A stretch of DNA of 64,000 nt from Gymnorhina tibicen (taxonomy: Eukaryota; Chordata; Aves; Passeriformes; Artamidae). The translations under genes were made by a program, and so were the position numbers. The stretch is from contig VXAZ01001058.1 in assembly GCA_013399875.1 (NCBI GenBank), positions 516,823-580,822 on the forward strand, in the 5' to 3' direction. Positions within the stretch are counted from its first letter, which is position 1; every line of letters starts with the position of its first letter. Below the pieces are notes generated by a model, which was given only the letters and a program-made list of their open reading frames with translations, did no database searches and had not been told where the DNA came from. This document shows positions 23,301 to 37,220 of the stretch, in pieces.

Positions 23301-26300
23301 CTCCAATCTGGTCCCTTTCATCAGTACTGAACCACTTTAAAAACAAAACCAGTCCATGCGATTATCAAAAGCATTTCCATTTTTAACACACTGTGGCACT
23401 TCGGCTCAGACACCAGAAAATAAGACCGGTACGTATTAAAAGGTTGTTGAGTGTGGAAATTAGTGAAATACATAAATGTGGCAGTAAAATCTGCATATGG
23501 CTGTCACTTTATGGAGCTGTGAATACCTGCTGACACGTTAAATGATGGTGTTCCCTTCCCTCAGCCTGTCTGTGATGTGTGCACGCCAGCACAGACATTA
23601 GAGGCCGGAGTCCAAAGAAACAGTGATTAGCATATTTTAAAGTTTCCTGCACTGACTGCTTAAATACATTTGCATTAATAGAAGGATGAGACCTACTTCA
23701 TGGTGTTCTCTGCGTGACAAAAGCTAAAAATAGTTTTATTAGAACTCTGGCTGCAGCTCTGCTAAATTTTAGCAGTTTGGGGGAAAGGAAAACACTTTTG
23801 AAAGGTTATAATTAATGAGTTATGTGTTGTTGGGTTTTTTCCTAAAGTATACCAAAATAACATGAAGAAATTGGGACAAGCATGCTATTTTGTGCCTTGG
23901 CATTTTGAGGGTTGCAGCCTGGCTTCCCACTTGAGCTGGGGGTGGGCTCTGCTGCTGCTGCTGCTCCCAACAGCTCACCCTGGCAAGGAATCCAGTGTGT
24001 GAATGTAAAGATGATTGCACAGGAAGAAAATTCTGTTGCGAATTTACAGAGTGAAGAATTAAGCCTACCAGTGTCTGATGCTGAAGGGAACCCAGCGCGG
24101 AGTGACTTTATTTGAGAGAGAGAGTAAATTGTGTTTAAATAGTTGGCAGTTTCTTGTGTGCCCATTTTGAATTTTTTGTGAATGACCATTCTGCTCTCCT
24201 CGTGAAACGCCCACTGATTTGTTTGGATGCTGGAGAGCTTATCAGTTATCTTCTCAGCCATCTTTGGAGGGGAAGGAAGGAAAGCAGCCATCAGTGTTGA
24301 AAAAGAGCATTTGGATGTGCGGGTAGCATTGTGCCAGACGCGATTTAAATATCCCTGGGTGACAGAGCGGGAGACATCAGGATGACTCATGATCTTAGCA
24401 GGGGAGAAGTGGTAGAATATAAAGGTAAGCTGCTGTGATGGTGTGGTCTTCAAAGCACTTGCAGGAGTTCTCACCAGGATATTTTGACAACCAACGATAA
24501 TTTGCAGAGACTTTGTTTGGAGTATTTCAGCCCAGCTAAATACCCCATGTGAGAAGCTTATTCATATTTTTGAAAGGCTGGAGCCTCTGAGACCATTAAA
24601 ATCTGGCTTTGAAAGCTCAAGAGAACAGCTTTTATACCCTTCTTTCTAGCATGACATTTTCTGTTTCAGCACTTAGGCTGTTGCTATTCTGTCAGTTGGC
24701 TTCTAGTAGAAAACGTGGATTGATTCGATTTTTAAAGGTAATCAAGATCTTTTAAATTTCAAAATTTCAACAATCAAAAGGCTCAGTTCATAGCTAATTT
24801 TATCTCAGCTGTGATTTCAAAAGTTTTCCTCTCTATTTCCATCCTCAGCTGTGCTCCTATAGAAGGAGCTCCGTGTACTGCCCACAGTAGGGACAGTTCT
24901 GAATACAACTAAAAGAAGCATTTCTGTGCTAAAACCCTTTGTCTTCTTTTGTTAGCAGTTTTCTCTCTTTGCACTGTGATTTGTAAGACAAGGGAGGATG
25001 TGTCTGACACACTCGGGCCTGTGTTTCCACCCAAGTCTCGGTACCCGTGCAAGTGCAGAGTGTTTGGGGATTCAGCTGGGAGAGGAGGAAGGGGTCCCGT
25101 GCCTGCCCTGAACCCCAGCCCCTGGGCTGCATCTCTGTGATGGGAGCTGTAAACCTGCCAGGGGCAGTTCCTGTTGCGGGGAGAGCCCTGGGTTTGCTGG
25201 CTGATGATTGAGATCATCATGAATGATCTCTGAAACCGTCTGTGGCTGCGGCAGCTCTGGGGCAGCACCAGGCTCCAGAGCTCCCGACCAATTTCACAGC
25301 AAACTTGATTAAGCTGTTAAATTGCAGATCACTCCTGACAGTAAATTAATTCTTAATCCAAGTCCTATTCTGCACGACATTGGGAGACTTTTGCCAGGAG
25401 GCCAGTGGCTTGAAAATGGGTAATTAAATTCTGCTGTAAATACATTTTTACCTAGCCTTCTGCTTGCAGGAGCTGGCTAACAAGCATGAGCCATTAATTA
25501 ATACCTGTAATTTGGTTTAGTTGGAATAAGCCCTGCTCCTGTCAGATTCTGAAATGTAAACCAAGGTTATGAAGTTGGGAGTAAGTAAAAGTCAAAGAAA
25601 ACTGACCAAAATGTGTTCATAAGAGAATCTGTTCCTACTTTTCATTGTAAAAATGTTGTGTAGTTTGCAAATTCGGGAATAGTTTGATCTGAAGTCAATG
25701 TAGAAGAAATTTTAAAAGCCCTAAATATAGGAAAAGTAGCAATAGTGAGAAGATGTATTCTGGGCATTTCTCATTTATGTAATTAATCTCTTATGACTGG
25801 CTTCAGCAGTTAATTGTAGCGGATTGGTCATGTCCTGGGCACGTGGAGTTGTGCATTCGTTGTCACCTGAGGTTTTCCTTGTTTGCATTTGAAGCAAGAA
25901 GTGTTGGCTGCAGGTTTGCTTCCGAAGGGTCAGAAGGAAACCAGAACCTTGTTTGCTTATCCTCTAGCCATAGGTCTGAACCAAACTCAGTTTTACCACT
26001 TTTCTTCCATAGTTTTTCCATTTCCTTAAAGCCCAGAACGTTTGAGAGTTGTGACTCTGGCTCCTTTCTGAAGGCTGAATGCCTCCTAATTCTCATTAAA
26101 GACAGAAGCAAGCATCTCTGTTATTTGCCTGTGCAAAGTAGTTCCTGGTGCCTTCAGCATTCCGAGGTACTTCCAGCTCTGCAGACTGCTTTGAGTCTTT
26201 CTCAGGGAGTCTGACTTTCCTTCCACGTGCTCTAAACACACACTCAGGTAATGTTGGCTGGGTTTGAAGTCCACACTCTGAGATTTGTCACTTTGCTTTC

Positions 26301-29300
26301 CAGTGTTATTAAAAATTTAACCACATCTCCAGCTGAGACACTTTGTCATTTTGAGAGCGATGTAAATGTTAATAATTAAAAGCAATTAAAAAGTGTGTTA
26401 AAAGTCATGTAATTTTTATAGGCTGACTGACTGAATAATAGATGCCTCCTGGATTTTCTATAGTTCCAAATTGCTATTAAGCAATAGCTCCCATCCTGGA
26501 AGTGCTGTGTTCCGTGTTCAGCTTAAGCACAGGCCTTGCGTGAGCCTTAGATTTGTGATTTTTTACATTTCCTGGCAGTCTGAGATCTGAATGTTTCCCC
26601 TGTTGCCTGTGCCGTGGCTGGCTGGCACTGCTGGCTCTGGCAGTGACTCTGTGGCCAGGGGACACGGAGCCCAGCCCTGCTCCAAGGAGAAGCTCTTGGC
26701 TGTCACAGAGGCTCTTCCCGAAAATCCCTCTGTCCCTGTGCTGCGTGCTGAGCACAGCTGCGTGTTCCAAGGAGCAGAACAGGACGCAGGCTGCAAACTC
26801 CTGCCCACGCCCAGGGCAGCAGCCTCTCTCCTTATTTCAGGAGGATGTTTTGTAGTTTTCGATGCAGCTGAGCTTTACCTGGAGAGAAAGAAATTCTCTC
26901 CTGGCTCACTTACCAAGGGGAGATGATGGAAATTCTCTGCACAATCTGCCTGGATTTCCTCGTGTCCTTGCAACGTCTGCGTGCCATGTAAATTCTGTCT
27001 GCTTTTCTGTCTGCAGTGGAGGCACTGCCAGCCTCAGAGCCAGAGCCCCGGAGAGCATGAGAGAGAGAACGGGAAAATTTGGTGAATCAAGGGCTTGACT
27101 TTGGTAGTTATTTGCAGGGAACTGCAATTTATGTGTTTCTCCTTGGCAGATAACTGAGGGGAAAAAATCTACTTCAGCACAACATCGCCAATACAGAAAA
27201 TTACTGTGAGTTTTTCCCACCCCATTTCCCTTTGCTGCTGTATCAGCAGGAGGGCTTTGGATGTTTTTTGGGCTTTTTGACTCCAGTTTTGGATTTTAAT
27301 TTCAGTTCTCTCTCTTGGATTCTAGCCTTGTGAGTGCATCTCCTTGTCACATGAACCAGTTCAGATGTGCAGATGAGCTGGGCCATGCCCTGTGCAAGAT
27401 CTCAACTATTCAGGTTCTGGAAATAATTCTCCTGAAATAGGACTGCGTCTTTATCTGTAAAATGAATAAGGCTGCAGTCCTCCCATGTAGCAGCATTTTT
27501 AGCACATTACCATATAATTAATTTTAAAACCAAGACAACCCCTCGAGTGTGAGTGGGAAATCTCTACCTCTGGGGGAAGGTAACACCCTATTTAGTAACC
27601 TGAAAAGCATAGTCAGGGAGGCACTGTAAAATCTGTGTTAAAGCATGTTTAAGTAGCTGAGCACCGTGGGGTTTTTGCTAGATGTGCTAATTTAGATATT
27701 TTACCTAATATTACAGGGAGTGAAGCCCTTTTCCTTCAGGTCAGTTACAATATTTGAAGCCACTCAGCACTTTAATCTTGCCTATCTCGGATGGTGCATA
27801 AGAAAGTCATCCATGCTTTAGCCCATGAAGTGTTTTTGGATTGAAGTTCCTCTCACAGAAAGCGTAGATTTGGTAATGTCAGATCTTTCTGTGAATTCTT
27901 ACCAGAAGGAGGAGTTAGAGCTAAAAATTAAAGAAAACCAAAGAAGTGTTTAGTCACTCAACTTGGCAACGTAGTGAAGTTTGCTGATGTTTGAGTTCAG
28001 TGCCAGATTTCATTTGCAGATTCAGATTTATACACTTCTAATTTATTTGAAGAGATGTACAGTGGTCAACACTGAAGTATGATGATGGCTTGGAAGAAAA
28101 TCAGTTCTTCCAAATTTATATTTTGGGCAAATTCAAAGGAACTGTTTCAGCTTCAGTAGTAATTGAAAGAATATTCTGAGTTAGCTGAAGATGTATTTAA
28201 GGGACCTAATTTTCCTTGTGTACTGCAAGAAGTAAACACGGTTTTTGGGAACGGATACACGGTACAAAAAGTAAGTGTGTGTAAAAGGAAAAAGCTGCAC
28301 AGTTCCAAGGTGCTGGTGAAATAAGCCACAGAAACCCTGTAATAATGTGTTTATGATAATTTTCCAGGGCCAAGTTGCCAACTGCGATCTGTGACTCACT
28401 AGAAGTCCTCTGGGCTTGTCGCTGGTGTCTCCATCTGGTTCCCATCAGTCACGTCCCTCTCCGGGCTCCGTGCGGGCGGGAGGAGGGAGCCGTGGCCGGC
28501 AGCACCCGGGTTCTGCTGCGGCTCGGACGGGCTGGGATGTCCTGCATGGCACCGGGGGAAGGAGGGGGTCCTGCAGGGGGGCAGAGCCTCAGCCAGGGGA
28601 AGGTGCTGCTGCCCGTGGCCTCAGCTCTGCTGGGATGGGAGAGCGGGAATTCCCGCCGTGTGGAGCTGGATTGCACGCCAAGGGGCGCCTGGGAACAAAC
28701 AGCGTTCGGGGTTTCTTCAGCTGAAAACATCAAGGGTGAAAGCAAGGTGGTTATTTCTGCTCGTGAACAACAGCTTTAATATTTTTCTTTCCCATTTTCT
28801 TCCCCCGCAATTCCTGTTTTGAATCTTTTCTTTAGAATATGGCAATAGAAGTGTCTCAAGTAGGTTTGATTCAAGTGACATTAATGTCTCCCACCCTGTA
28901 AATGCCTCTTCTGGTTCCTAAGCAGGCTGAAAAATCAGAGCCTGGGTCGAGCTGTTAGAACACATGCAGAGATCTGTGAAGAAAAATTAGCCTCCCTCAC
29001 AGACTGCAAAATGGCAGAAAGAGGAATAATGACAAAAGCTATTGCTGAACAAAACAAATTATTTTTAGAAGCCTGTTCTCCTAGCTCGCCCAGCTGAAAA
29101 GAGAAGCTGTTCAGTGCCTGTGTACCTGCCTGGCACTGCGTGGTGTAACTGAGGGTGTGTAATAAAGCTTCTTCAGAACAATAGGAAAATCCCCCATTGC
29201 TCTTACACTGTCTGTTCTTTTGAAGAGTTGCTGATTAAAAATCAGTGAAATTCAGGCCACATTAACCTACCTTTCCTCACAGCTTTGGAAATGGTCAGTA

Positions 29301-32300
29301 CTGTGTTACAGCAGTGTACCAGCACTGGTTTCTTTGTTCATGTTTTTGAAAATTTAAGAGCTTCTGTATCATACTGAATTTGGAAGTTTGGGCCATATTT
29401 TAAATGTAGCCTCTCTTCTGTGTAGTCTCCAAAAACCCATCACCATCCTCTAGATATTTAGAATACAGGAGGTTTTAAATATTGCAGAGATTCTCGTTTC
29501 TGGGGATGCAGATGAAGTTCCATGTTAAAAAACGCCAAGAACAAGGGTGGATGTTTCCCTCTTTCTTCCAGTGCTGAACTCCTCTGTAGTTTCACTCGTG
29601 GACTCCCCTGCAGTATGGCAGAAAGAGTTCCAATGCCACAAAAATTAGTTATTAGGTCCCAGGCTACCAGGGATTATTGACAGCAGCACTGGCACTTCAG
29701 GCTGTGGATTAAACCTGCTGGGAGCTGCAGGATGTACCTGGCCTTGCTGGCAAGGCAGGAATTTAAAATTTGGCTGAGGACCTGCCTCAGTGCCACGTTT
29801 GGTCCACAGGAAGAATCTGCTGAGAATCAGAGAAAGGCTCCCACGGGTGGCAGGCGGGCAGTGGGTGCCTGCGTGGCACCGAGCTCTGGTTTGCTGCCCC
29901 TGCTCTCAGAGTCACCGAATCTGCAAAGGCTTTTGGCTTCTCAGTCCTCCGAGTGCTGCCCCTCGGACACTTCGTGCGGAGTAAGAGCTTTCTGATTCTC
30001 CTGCTTCTGTGGTTACTTACCCCGAGCAAAGCAATGTTTGTTACTCTGTTTTTCTTCCCCTCTCTCCCTTTTTCTCTGTTTCAGGATGAATTTCAGTCAG
30101 ATGAGATTAGAGTCGTGCCCCAAAACTGAGGGAGAAAAGAAGTGTTTGTGTTAATCTGGTAGGAGGCTTTAGGCACATGATAATAACCCAATTAAAGATC
30201 TTAACTTTTCAGGATTTACTATTTGCAGGGGACTGGGGCTAATCCAGATGAACAATGCTCAGATGGTCCTTAGGTAGATCCTGATACAAAAACTTTCTAG
30301 TGTAGTTAAAAGAAATTAATTTCTGATCTGCAGCTGGAGACTCACAGGCTTTGTTCCATGTGTTCGTTAAGAGTTTTCCCGTGTTCTCTGGGAATGCATC
30401 AACCCTTCACAAGCAGCGTGAAGTACTTTGCTCCTGAAGAACAGCCCCTGCCTAAAGCAGGGTTGTTTCTTGCCTGGGGGCAGCAAGGTGGTGGAATCTG
30501 CTGAGGGTTCTTTTGTAGGAGGCAGGAGCTGGGAGCCCACATTAGGAACAGGAGTAAATGTCTTCTCCTTCCCACAGACAGGCAGGAGTGAAAGGTACAA
30601 TCCTTTCAATCCACGACAAAGTACCCTGGCAGCTTGCAGCGCCTTCGATCTCTCTTTGGTTTTGTCTGTGATTCCCGTTCACAGACCGGTCTGTGCAACT
30701 TCATCCTGGTTCCCCCTTGATTCTTTTCCAACACTTACAAAAATTCATGGCAAGTTTGGTGTCTGGGTTGCTTGGTTTGCCCTTTTCTCCCCCAGCGGGA
30801 TTGGTGCCAATTTCGTAACTGGAATGTGGAACGTGTCTGGTGCTGAACCCTGCGTTCTGTGGTAACTCAGGGAATATCAAACGCGTGTGGAGCCCAGACC
30901 TGTCCGTGGTGAACGCCTGCAGACCACTGCTGGTGCCTGCTCAAAAGCAGGAGCGACACCAGTTCTCTGGTTGGGGATTTGGCAGCGTTTGAAACCCACG
31001 TGGGGCCCTCGGAAAAGTCATTTCAGCTGGCAGCGAGCTGTTCTGTTGCCAGCTTGTTTGCTTGGTTTTTCACTCCAGCCTCTTTCAGGTTTTAGAAGCT
31101 GGGAATTCAGTCCTCTGAAATTCCTGAAATCAAAGCCTTGGTGCTCCCAAGATCCAGGCTGGCAAGGAGCTGCTCTAGGGCAGCAGTGTCAGGCAGGCTG
31201 TGTTTGAAACCAGAACCTTTCCATCCTTTCATTTGCACTAAGTTGGAAATGTCAGGTTTTTGTTCAGAATTCTAATAAAACCACAACCGGGAGAGTCGGA
31301 ATCCTCCACACAAAGGAGTATTACCCAGGAGAACGGAGCGGTTTTCCGTGCCAGGCACTTTGTGAGAGCGTGTTGGATGACATCTGAGCGCTGCCTGTTG
31401 TTATTTTGATTGTGTTGTGAAACAGCAAGCACCGATGGAAACAGAAAATGGCAACAATGGAGCTGCACAGCTTCATTTCTTCCAAAGCCTTGGTGCTTGT
31501 GTTCACTGAAGGCTGAATTGGTGTTTAAAATGAGGACTTGCCTAGAGGAAATTATTTTTTTAGTGTACATTTCACTGGACAGCAAAGCAATTACTTCCTA
31601 AATTTAGAAATTACTCTCTACTACGTTATAGCAGGATTGGACAAGTTTTGGCATTTGAGCAACTTCCAACACGGATTCCGCACATAAGAAGAAATAATGG
31701 CATTTGACAATCTGGCAGAGAGAAAATGTTCAAGATTTGGATTGCTTTCCAGCCTGTCGGGGGCCCAGGACAGGGATTCCCACGGCAGAGATGTGGGCTG
31801 CCATAACACTCGGTTTCCCATCTCTGCCCTGCACAGGCAGATCACTTCACTGAGGGCAATCTGGGACCCTCAGGGAAAACTGCTCTTAATTTCCTCCGTG
31901 TGGTTCAGCCAGCAGTGGTTAAGAGACCGAGTTAAGGAGGCAGCACTGACTCCAATCCGGTCATTCCCAAAGAAAGAATAAAGGGAAGTTAACTCATTTG
32001 GTTAATTATGTACTTAAAGCCCATTTAGGGTGATACAGCAGCACCAAGACTGAATCACGCTGAATTATGCTGGAAACAGTAAAGAAAAGGCTCAGATTCT
32101 GATCTTCTGGATCAGGCACAAATACCAAACATGCTGGCAGGGAGTTTCATTTCCTCTGGGCAAATACAGCATCATCTGAGTGTTGAGGGCCGCAGGAATT
32201 TGCATTTGAGGCTCCTCACCCAGTGGCAGCTCCCAGTTTGACAAGGATTGAAACAGAACCCTGAGTTTGAGGAAATGGAGTTAACAAGCTTCCCTCGGCT

Positions 32301-33480
32301 GCTGCCTTCTCAGCAGAAAATAAAAGCAGAAAGGTAACATGGATTCTCCAGCCAGTTACAGCATCAGTGAGAGATGTAGCTCAGAATTTCTCCCTTGTAG
32401 TTCAATTTCACTGCACTTTCCCTTCTTTTAAACCACCCTAAGGCTGTATATTTTTTCTCCTGACTCCTTTTCTACTTCATGAGGAGCTTCACAGGTCTGT
32501 TAAGCAGAACTAACTTTGCATAGCTGCATGAAATCTGAAATGCCCAAGTGAAAGAAATGGATTAAGCAGATAATCTCCCATCATACTTCAAACAATTTGA
32601 AGCACAGGGGTTTAAAAAGCAATAATTTTATATGGAGAATATATTTTTAAATGGAAGGTTATATTAATGACAGAAATAATAATTTTCTTTTCTTAAAAGA
32701 ATTTCAGAGCACTTGTAAACTGTAGAAGAATGTCCTTACGTGTAGGTTTGTCCATAAAGAAAAGAATTTATTATACATCTAACTCAAATGAATAATACTG
32801 ATTTATTTCTAGTTCTTCTGTCCGTTCTCCACCATTTGCTGGTATTATTTGTGAAAGGAGGAAATATGTGAGGACTTTGTGTCTCCTGCCACAGGCTGGG
32901 TGTAGTGCTGTGAAGGGGAAGCACAAAGGAAAAGAAATTATCTTTTGTTTAAATATCACTTTTGGCCTTCACAAGTTGTTCCAGATCAAATCTTTTCTTT
33001 GAGAATTGGCCAAAAATAGACAGGGAGAATAATCCTCTGAACTGTGATAAGTATTATCATCAGAAATCAATCTTAGAAATAATTTCCACGATTAAATGTA
33101 GCTTAAATTGAAGGAGAAGAAAATGCGATTAAATCAGGCGTGGGGGAGAAAGCCTGCAACAACTTTCTCTATAGAATTCAATTTAGTGTTAATTTGCTGG
33201 GAGCTCAGAAAATAGAACAGCAGTAAACCACTAATGGAGGGAAAGGATCGCTAATGAGGGATACGCAGATTTAGGAGAGAATCAAAACCCTCTCACTGCT
33301 GTGGGGTTAAATTGGGAATTCAGTGCTAGGTCCTGTATTCACACCCAAAGTTTTCCCACAGGCTCCCATGGAGGGAGAGGAAAAGTATCTGAGTTTCATC
33401 CTACAGGTGTTGGAATTTTGCCTGTGACGTATTTTACAGCGTAATTGTTGTTGGTTTTCCCCAAAAGCGCTTTGCCTGCA
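17301..33480. other. Non-coding stretch, no gene recognised
   Basis: About 16 kb without an exon I can support. It contains an A run at about 20814-20829, a short CTG run near 23950 and moderately GC-rich patches at 18330-18530 and 28450-28690. There are isolated splice-like signals, such as a very strong acceptor before 30085, without a matching coding exon. The longest open frame outside repeats lies on the - strand at 23842-24474; it starts at GTG and shows no family resemblance. Confidence 0.6.
23842..24474 (-). other. Long open frame of unknown meaning
   Basis: A 210-codon frame without stops, in sequence of ordinary base composition. The nominal first codon is GTG; the first ATG is 28 codons in and leaves about 183 codons. 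The product would have no clear domain, signal peptide or membrane segment. It has an alanine run from a CAG/CTG tract and a serine-rich C-terminal part. I recognise no family and see no promoter, polyadenylation signal or splice context. Most likely a chance frame, possibly a decayed retrocopy. Confidence 0.15.
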
Positions 33481-33795
33481 GCCCACAGGAGGTGTCTCAC
33501 TGCGCTGGCAGCCGATGTGTGGTGTTCTGAGCGGTGCCCGCGTGCCGTGGGCAGGGTTTGGCACAGGTACGGAACGTTCAGGTTCCTGTCCCCGTCTCTC
33601 CCCTCCTGGGGACGGCGCTGGCAGGCAGGGCATCCCGCGTGCCGCGCTCGGCTGCACAGGGAACGGCTGCTGCCGCGCCTGGGCCGTGCTGGCGGGGACA
33701 AACCCGCCCTGGGCACGGCCTGGAACACCCGAGGATTGCGTGGGAGAGCGAAGCGGGGCAAACCCGGGGTGTGCGTGTTGACATCCCCTTCCGTC
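33481..33795. other. CpG-rich patch
   Basis: GC content and CpG density rise relative to the flanks, and open frames overlap on both strands because stop codons are rare here. No start codon, splice donor or TATA-like signal singles out one strand. It may be a minor CpG island or an old GC-rich insertion; I assign no function. Confidence 0.4.
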
Positions 33796-36700
33796 TTGGG
33801 TTCTTTCTTCTGCGCGTGCATCAAAGGAATCACATCGACTTCCACTTCAGCTGTGGAAGAACTTTTCTTTTCAGCAGCTGAAAAGTTGTCTTACGTGCAC
33901 GTAAACAGAACAGGTGAAACTGCCCCTTCCTGTTCGCTTGTCTTTGTGGTAGTTTAGGTTCATAAATTCGCAAGGCCCGTGCAGGGAAGTAAAGGACGTG
34001 TTTGTGAGAGCCTCTGTTCGAGGGAGAGGAGCTGGAACCAGCAGCTTCCCCATGAAGGGCTGGAGTGTTAAATCAAAACTGAGTACGTACGCTGAAATGT
34101 AAAACATTTCACCAAAAGCAGCGTGTTCAACCGCTGCTTTTCCTTCAGCAGTTTGTCAGCACAAGCCCGTGGGTTTTGCATATTTACATCAGATTTTCCA
34201 CAGTCACGGTCCGACTGTCCCAAAATGTCCATTAAGGCAGGAGTGAGCTCCCCGAAGGCAGCCTCCCCACAGCTGCAGATATTCTGTGCTCCCAGGTGCT
34301 CAGAAGTGGTTCTCAGAGATGTACGTTCCTGTCAGAATGTTTTTGTGAAAACAGAAGTTGGTTTAGTGCTACAGGCTATGGCAATGCTTCAAGTAGCAGT
34401 TCTGGAACTAAATACTCTGCATTCGGATATTTAGGAGAAATATTAATGTTTTATGTGCTCATTTGCCCACTAGGATGACAGACATTTTGTCACTGGAACT
34501 GGGGATCTGTCAAGACATCTGATCTCTGGTACCTCAGTGCTGCCTGGGAATCACTTTCTTTGCGGGCAGGTGTCATTCTTTAGCAGATAGCTGGAAAAAG
34601 AATCAATGATATGAAATTTATGTTTTAGAAAACTTCATAAATGTGCAGCCAGCTGGGGCTATCTTTAATTTTCACTTCCATTCTTCACTTTGCTGATAGC
34701 TGCATCACAGAGATTCGGTGGTGCTCAGCTTCATTTCAACCCGGTGTCAGTCTGGGGAGATTTCATCTCCATCTCCAGGGACAGAAACCTCGGCATCACT
34801 TCCTCTGCCGTCCCTCTGCCCCCAGGCTCTGCAGAGGCACTCCCAGGCACCGTCAGAGCCCGCTGTGGGATGCAGAGGGCACCTGGCTGCTGTGCTCGGG
34901 TGGCAGGGGAGACTCCGGGCAGTGTCCCTGGGAAGCACGGGGCAGGGTGGATCTCCAGTGAGTATTACTGAGAATTCTGAGTTCGTTGTTCAGCAGTGCA
35001 GCTAAGGTATTTCTCTGGAATGTTCCATGCTGTCTTGTGGCCTGCTTTTATTTTTCCTGAGGTTCTCTGGTAGCCATCATATGAACACGTACATTCCCAC
35101 TGATTTTCAGCTCTTCACGTGCCTAGAAATGTTGCCTGATTTCAAAATCTTTATTCATAATGGGAGATAAACTGATAGTCCCCTTTGATTAACCTTCTGT
35201 TTCAGCCCACTGTGAAGCAGAAGCATCTCTTAAATTTGTTATCTGTTAATTCTTAACCCAAACTAATTTCTTCTGGCTTTATTAAAACTAATTAGTTTGC
35301 TTGAGGACTGAAGATCTCTCAGCATTCCTTGTAACAAATAAATACATCAGGAGAAAAAAACCAAGCAGTAATTGAAAATTAGTTCAATAGGAATAAAAAA
35401 TATATGTTAATGAATTTCCTAGGTGGGAACACAGTTGACAGTATCTGGCCTCAAGTGTCTAAAGTGCCGGAAATTTTTTGTGTAGTTTTAAAACATTCTC
35501 CAAGGTTTTGTTTTGTACAGAGAATTACAGTTACCTTGTGAGAGATCCATTTCTTTCTTCATGAATAGATTTTCCACTGCAGGTTTGGTTTTAATTGATG
35601 GGTTGGGAGAGCTCAGAAATTACGCTGGTATTGTCTGTGGATGGCTCAGGAGGTTGCTGTACAAAGATGACACATGAGGCTTATTTTAATCGAGTATAAT
35701 CTTTTTTGCTCAGTTCCGATAAGTAGCAATTTGAAATAGAGAATACAAGAGATTCTTTATGGTTGGTGTTTTTCAGTATTCCTTTCCTTTTCTTTTCTCC
35801 TCCCCTCACAGCCTTTCCTGGGAACTTCCAAAGCTTTAAATTTACAGCTGCCTCAACAACTGATTTTTATGAAATGAAAAAATTAAAAATGACGAGGCCT
35901 AAAGCTAAATATTATTAGCGTTGGAATTTTTTTTTTAATCTTTAATTCATCAGGAGAAATTTTCAGCACTTAATTTTGTAAAGTGGAGCACTGTATTCCA
36001 GTAGTAGTGATAATGCTTTACATTGCCCCACAGTTTCCAGAGATCTCCTTGAGCAGGGTTATTTTCACTGTCAGCTGTTGGTTAGGTTTGGGGTTTATTT
36101 CTCCTTTTTGTATCATTCAGGTCAAGGTTTATTTGTCAGTCAGTTCCCAAATCAAAGGTGTTTGGCATCATTATTCCTCCCCTTTCCATTTCTCTCCTTA
36201 AGCAGAATTATTTGCTGATCAGCTGGTGTTTTGTGCAGAAGAGGGTTCTGTGCTCTGATTAGACTCTTCCTGCTTGGTTGCCCTAATGGTCTTCAGACTT
36301 AAGAGTTGGTTTTGGGTTGTTTATATTTTAAACATAAAACTTTGGTTAAATATCAGGAAATGTAAAAATCACAACAAAGACTGTGTATGTTTTTGAGGAG
36401 GACATAAAGCAATGTGAATTTTATCCAACGTGACAGTGAAAAAGAGATTTTGAAAGCCATATTCATGGTATGAGTGATGCTGATATTTACAGGGAAAAAG
36501 AAATGGAATTTCTTACTGCTCAGGTTGTTTTGAGTGTCAGAGGGCAAAATCTTTTGCAGTCTCTCCCTGTTTTACACATCTCATTTAAAAAATGGGCAAG
36601 CAGCAAAACCATGAACTCTGTGCTACCCTAATGTGTCAAGTTTTTATCTTGGAAACAGCTGTGACTGAACTTCAGTTATTTAGATGAATACAAACGCCTT

Positions 36701-36900
36701 TATACCCTGAATGTCCCGGTCTAATTCAGGGATGCGGCAATAGCAGGAGACAGACACAGAGGAGAGCTTAAACCTTCCTGCTCAGCCTGCAGCAGTTAAT
36801 TACCGAAAGAATAAACCAGAATGTAAATATTTACTGATGTTACAGACCGCAGAAAGCTTCCCTGCCTCAGGTACTCCAGGCAGCAAGGAGCTGAGCTCCC
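33796..36900. other. Non-coding stretch, nothing firmly recognised
   Basis: Mostly AT-leaning sequence. An exon-like 132-nt segment at 34826-34957 has a good acceptor and a GTGAGT donor, but it is open in all three forward frames, so its coding evidence is weak. A long pyrimidine tract ends in an acceptor-like CAG just before 35812 without a downstream donor. Confidence 0.55.
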
Positions 36901-36904
36901 CAGC

Positions 36905-37220
36905 CCTCCTTTATAAATCATACCACTCCAACCGTACCCAATTACCCCCGTTAATTGCTCTGCCGCCTCTCTGGCGGCTGCGGGTGCCGGGCTGGACCCT
37001 CCCCGGGCCGGCCCCCGGGCAGCGCTGCCCGAAGGTCACCGCGCCCGGGGAGACGAGTCGGGCTTGCGAGGGTGAGATGCGGCACAGCTGGAACGGGCGG
37101 AGGGAAGGCTGGCCGTGCCCGAGCCCGAGCTGGTGAGCAGGGAGGACGGGGAGGGAGGATGAGGAGGGAGGACGGGCGCGCTCGCCGCTCTCGGAGTGAG
37201 CGGGGGGCACCCACGGCACC
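36905..37220 (+). promoter_or_regulatory. CpG island with TATA-like box (candidate promoter)
   Basis: A TATAAA lies at 36912-36917. From about 36955 to 37220 the sequence is very GC-rich with many CpG pairs. Two good donor-like sites follow within the island, AGG|GTGAGA with GT at 37072 and CTG|GTGAGC with GT at 37133. This is the layout of a promoter with a 5' exon. It lies 11 kb upstream of the first confirmed RIMBP2 exon on the same strand. RIMBP2 is the obvious candidate, but the link is inference and a downstream acceptor was not proven. Confidence 0.4.

Noticed and set aside
27017..27081. 65-nt segment after a good ctgtctgcag acceptor
   Set aside because: Weak donor (TTG|GTGAAT), length does not keep phase 0, no recognised peptide.
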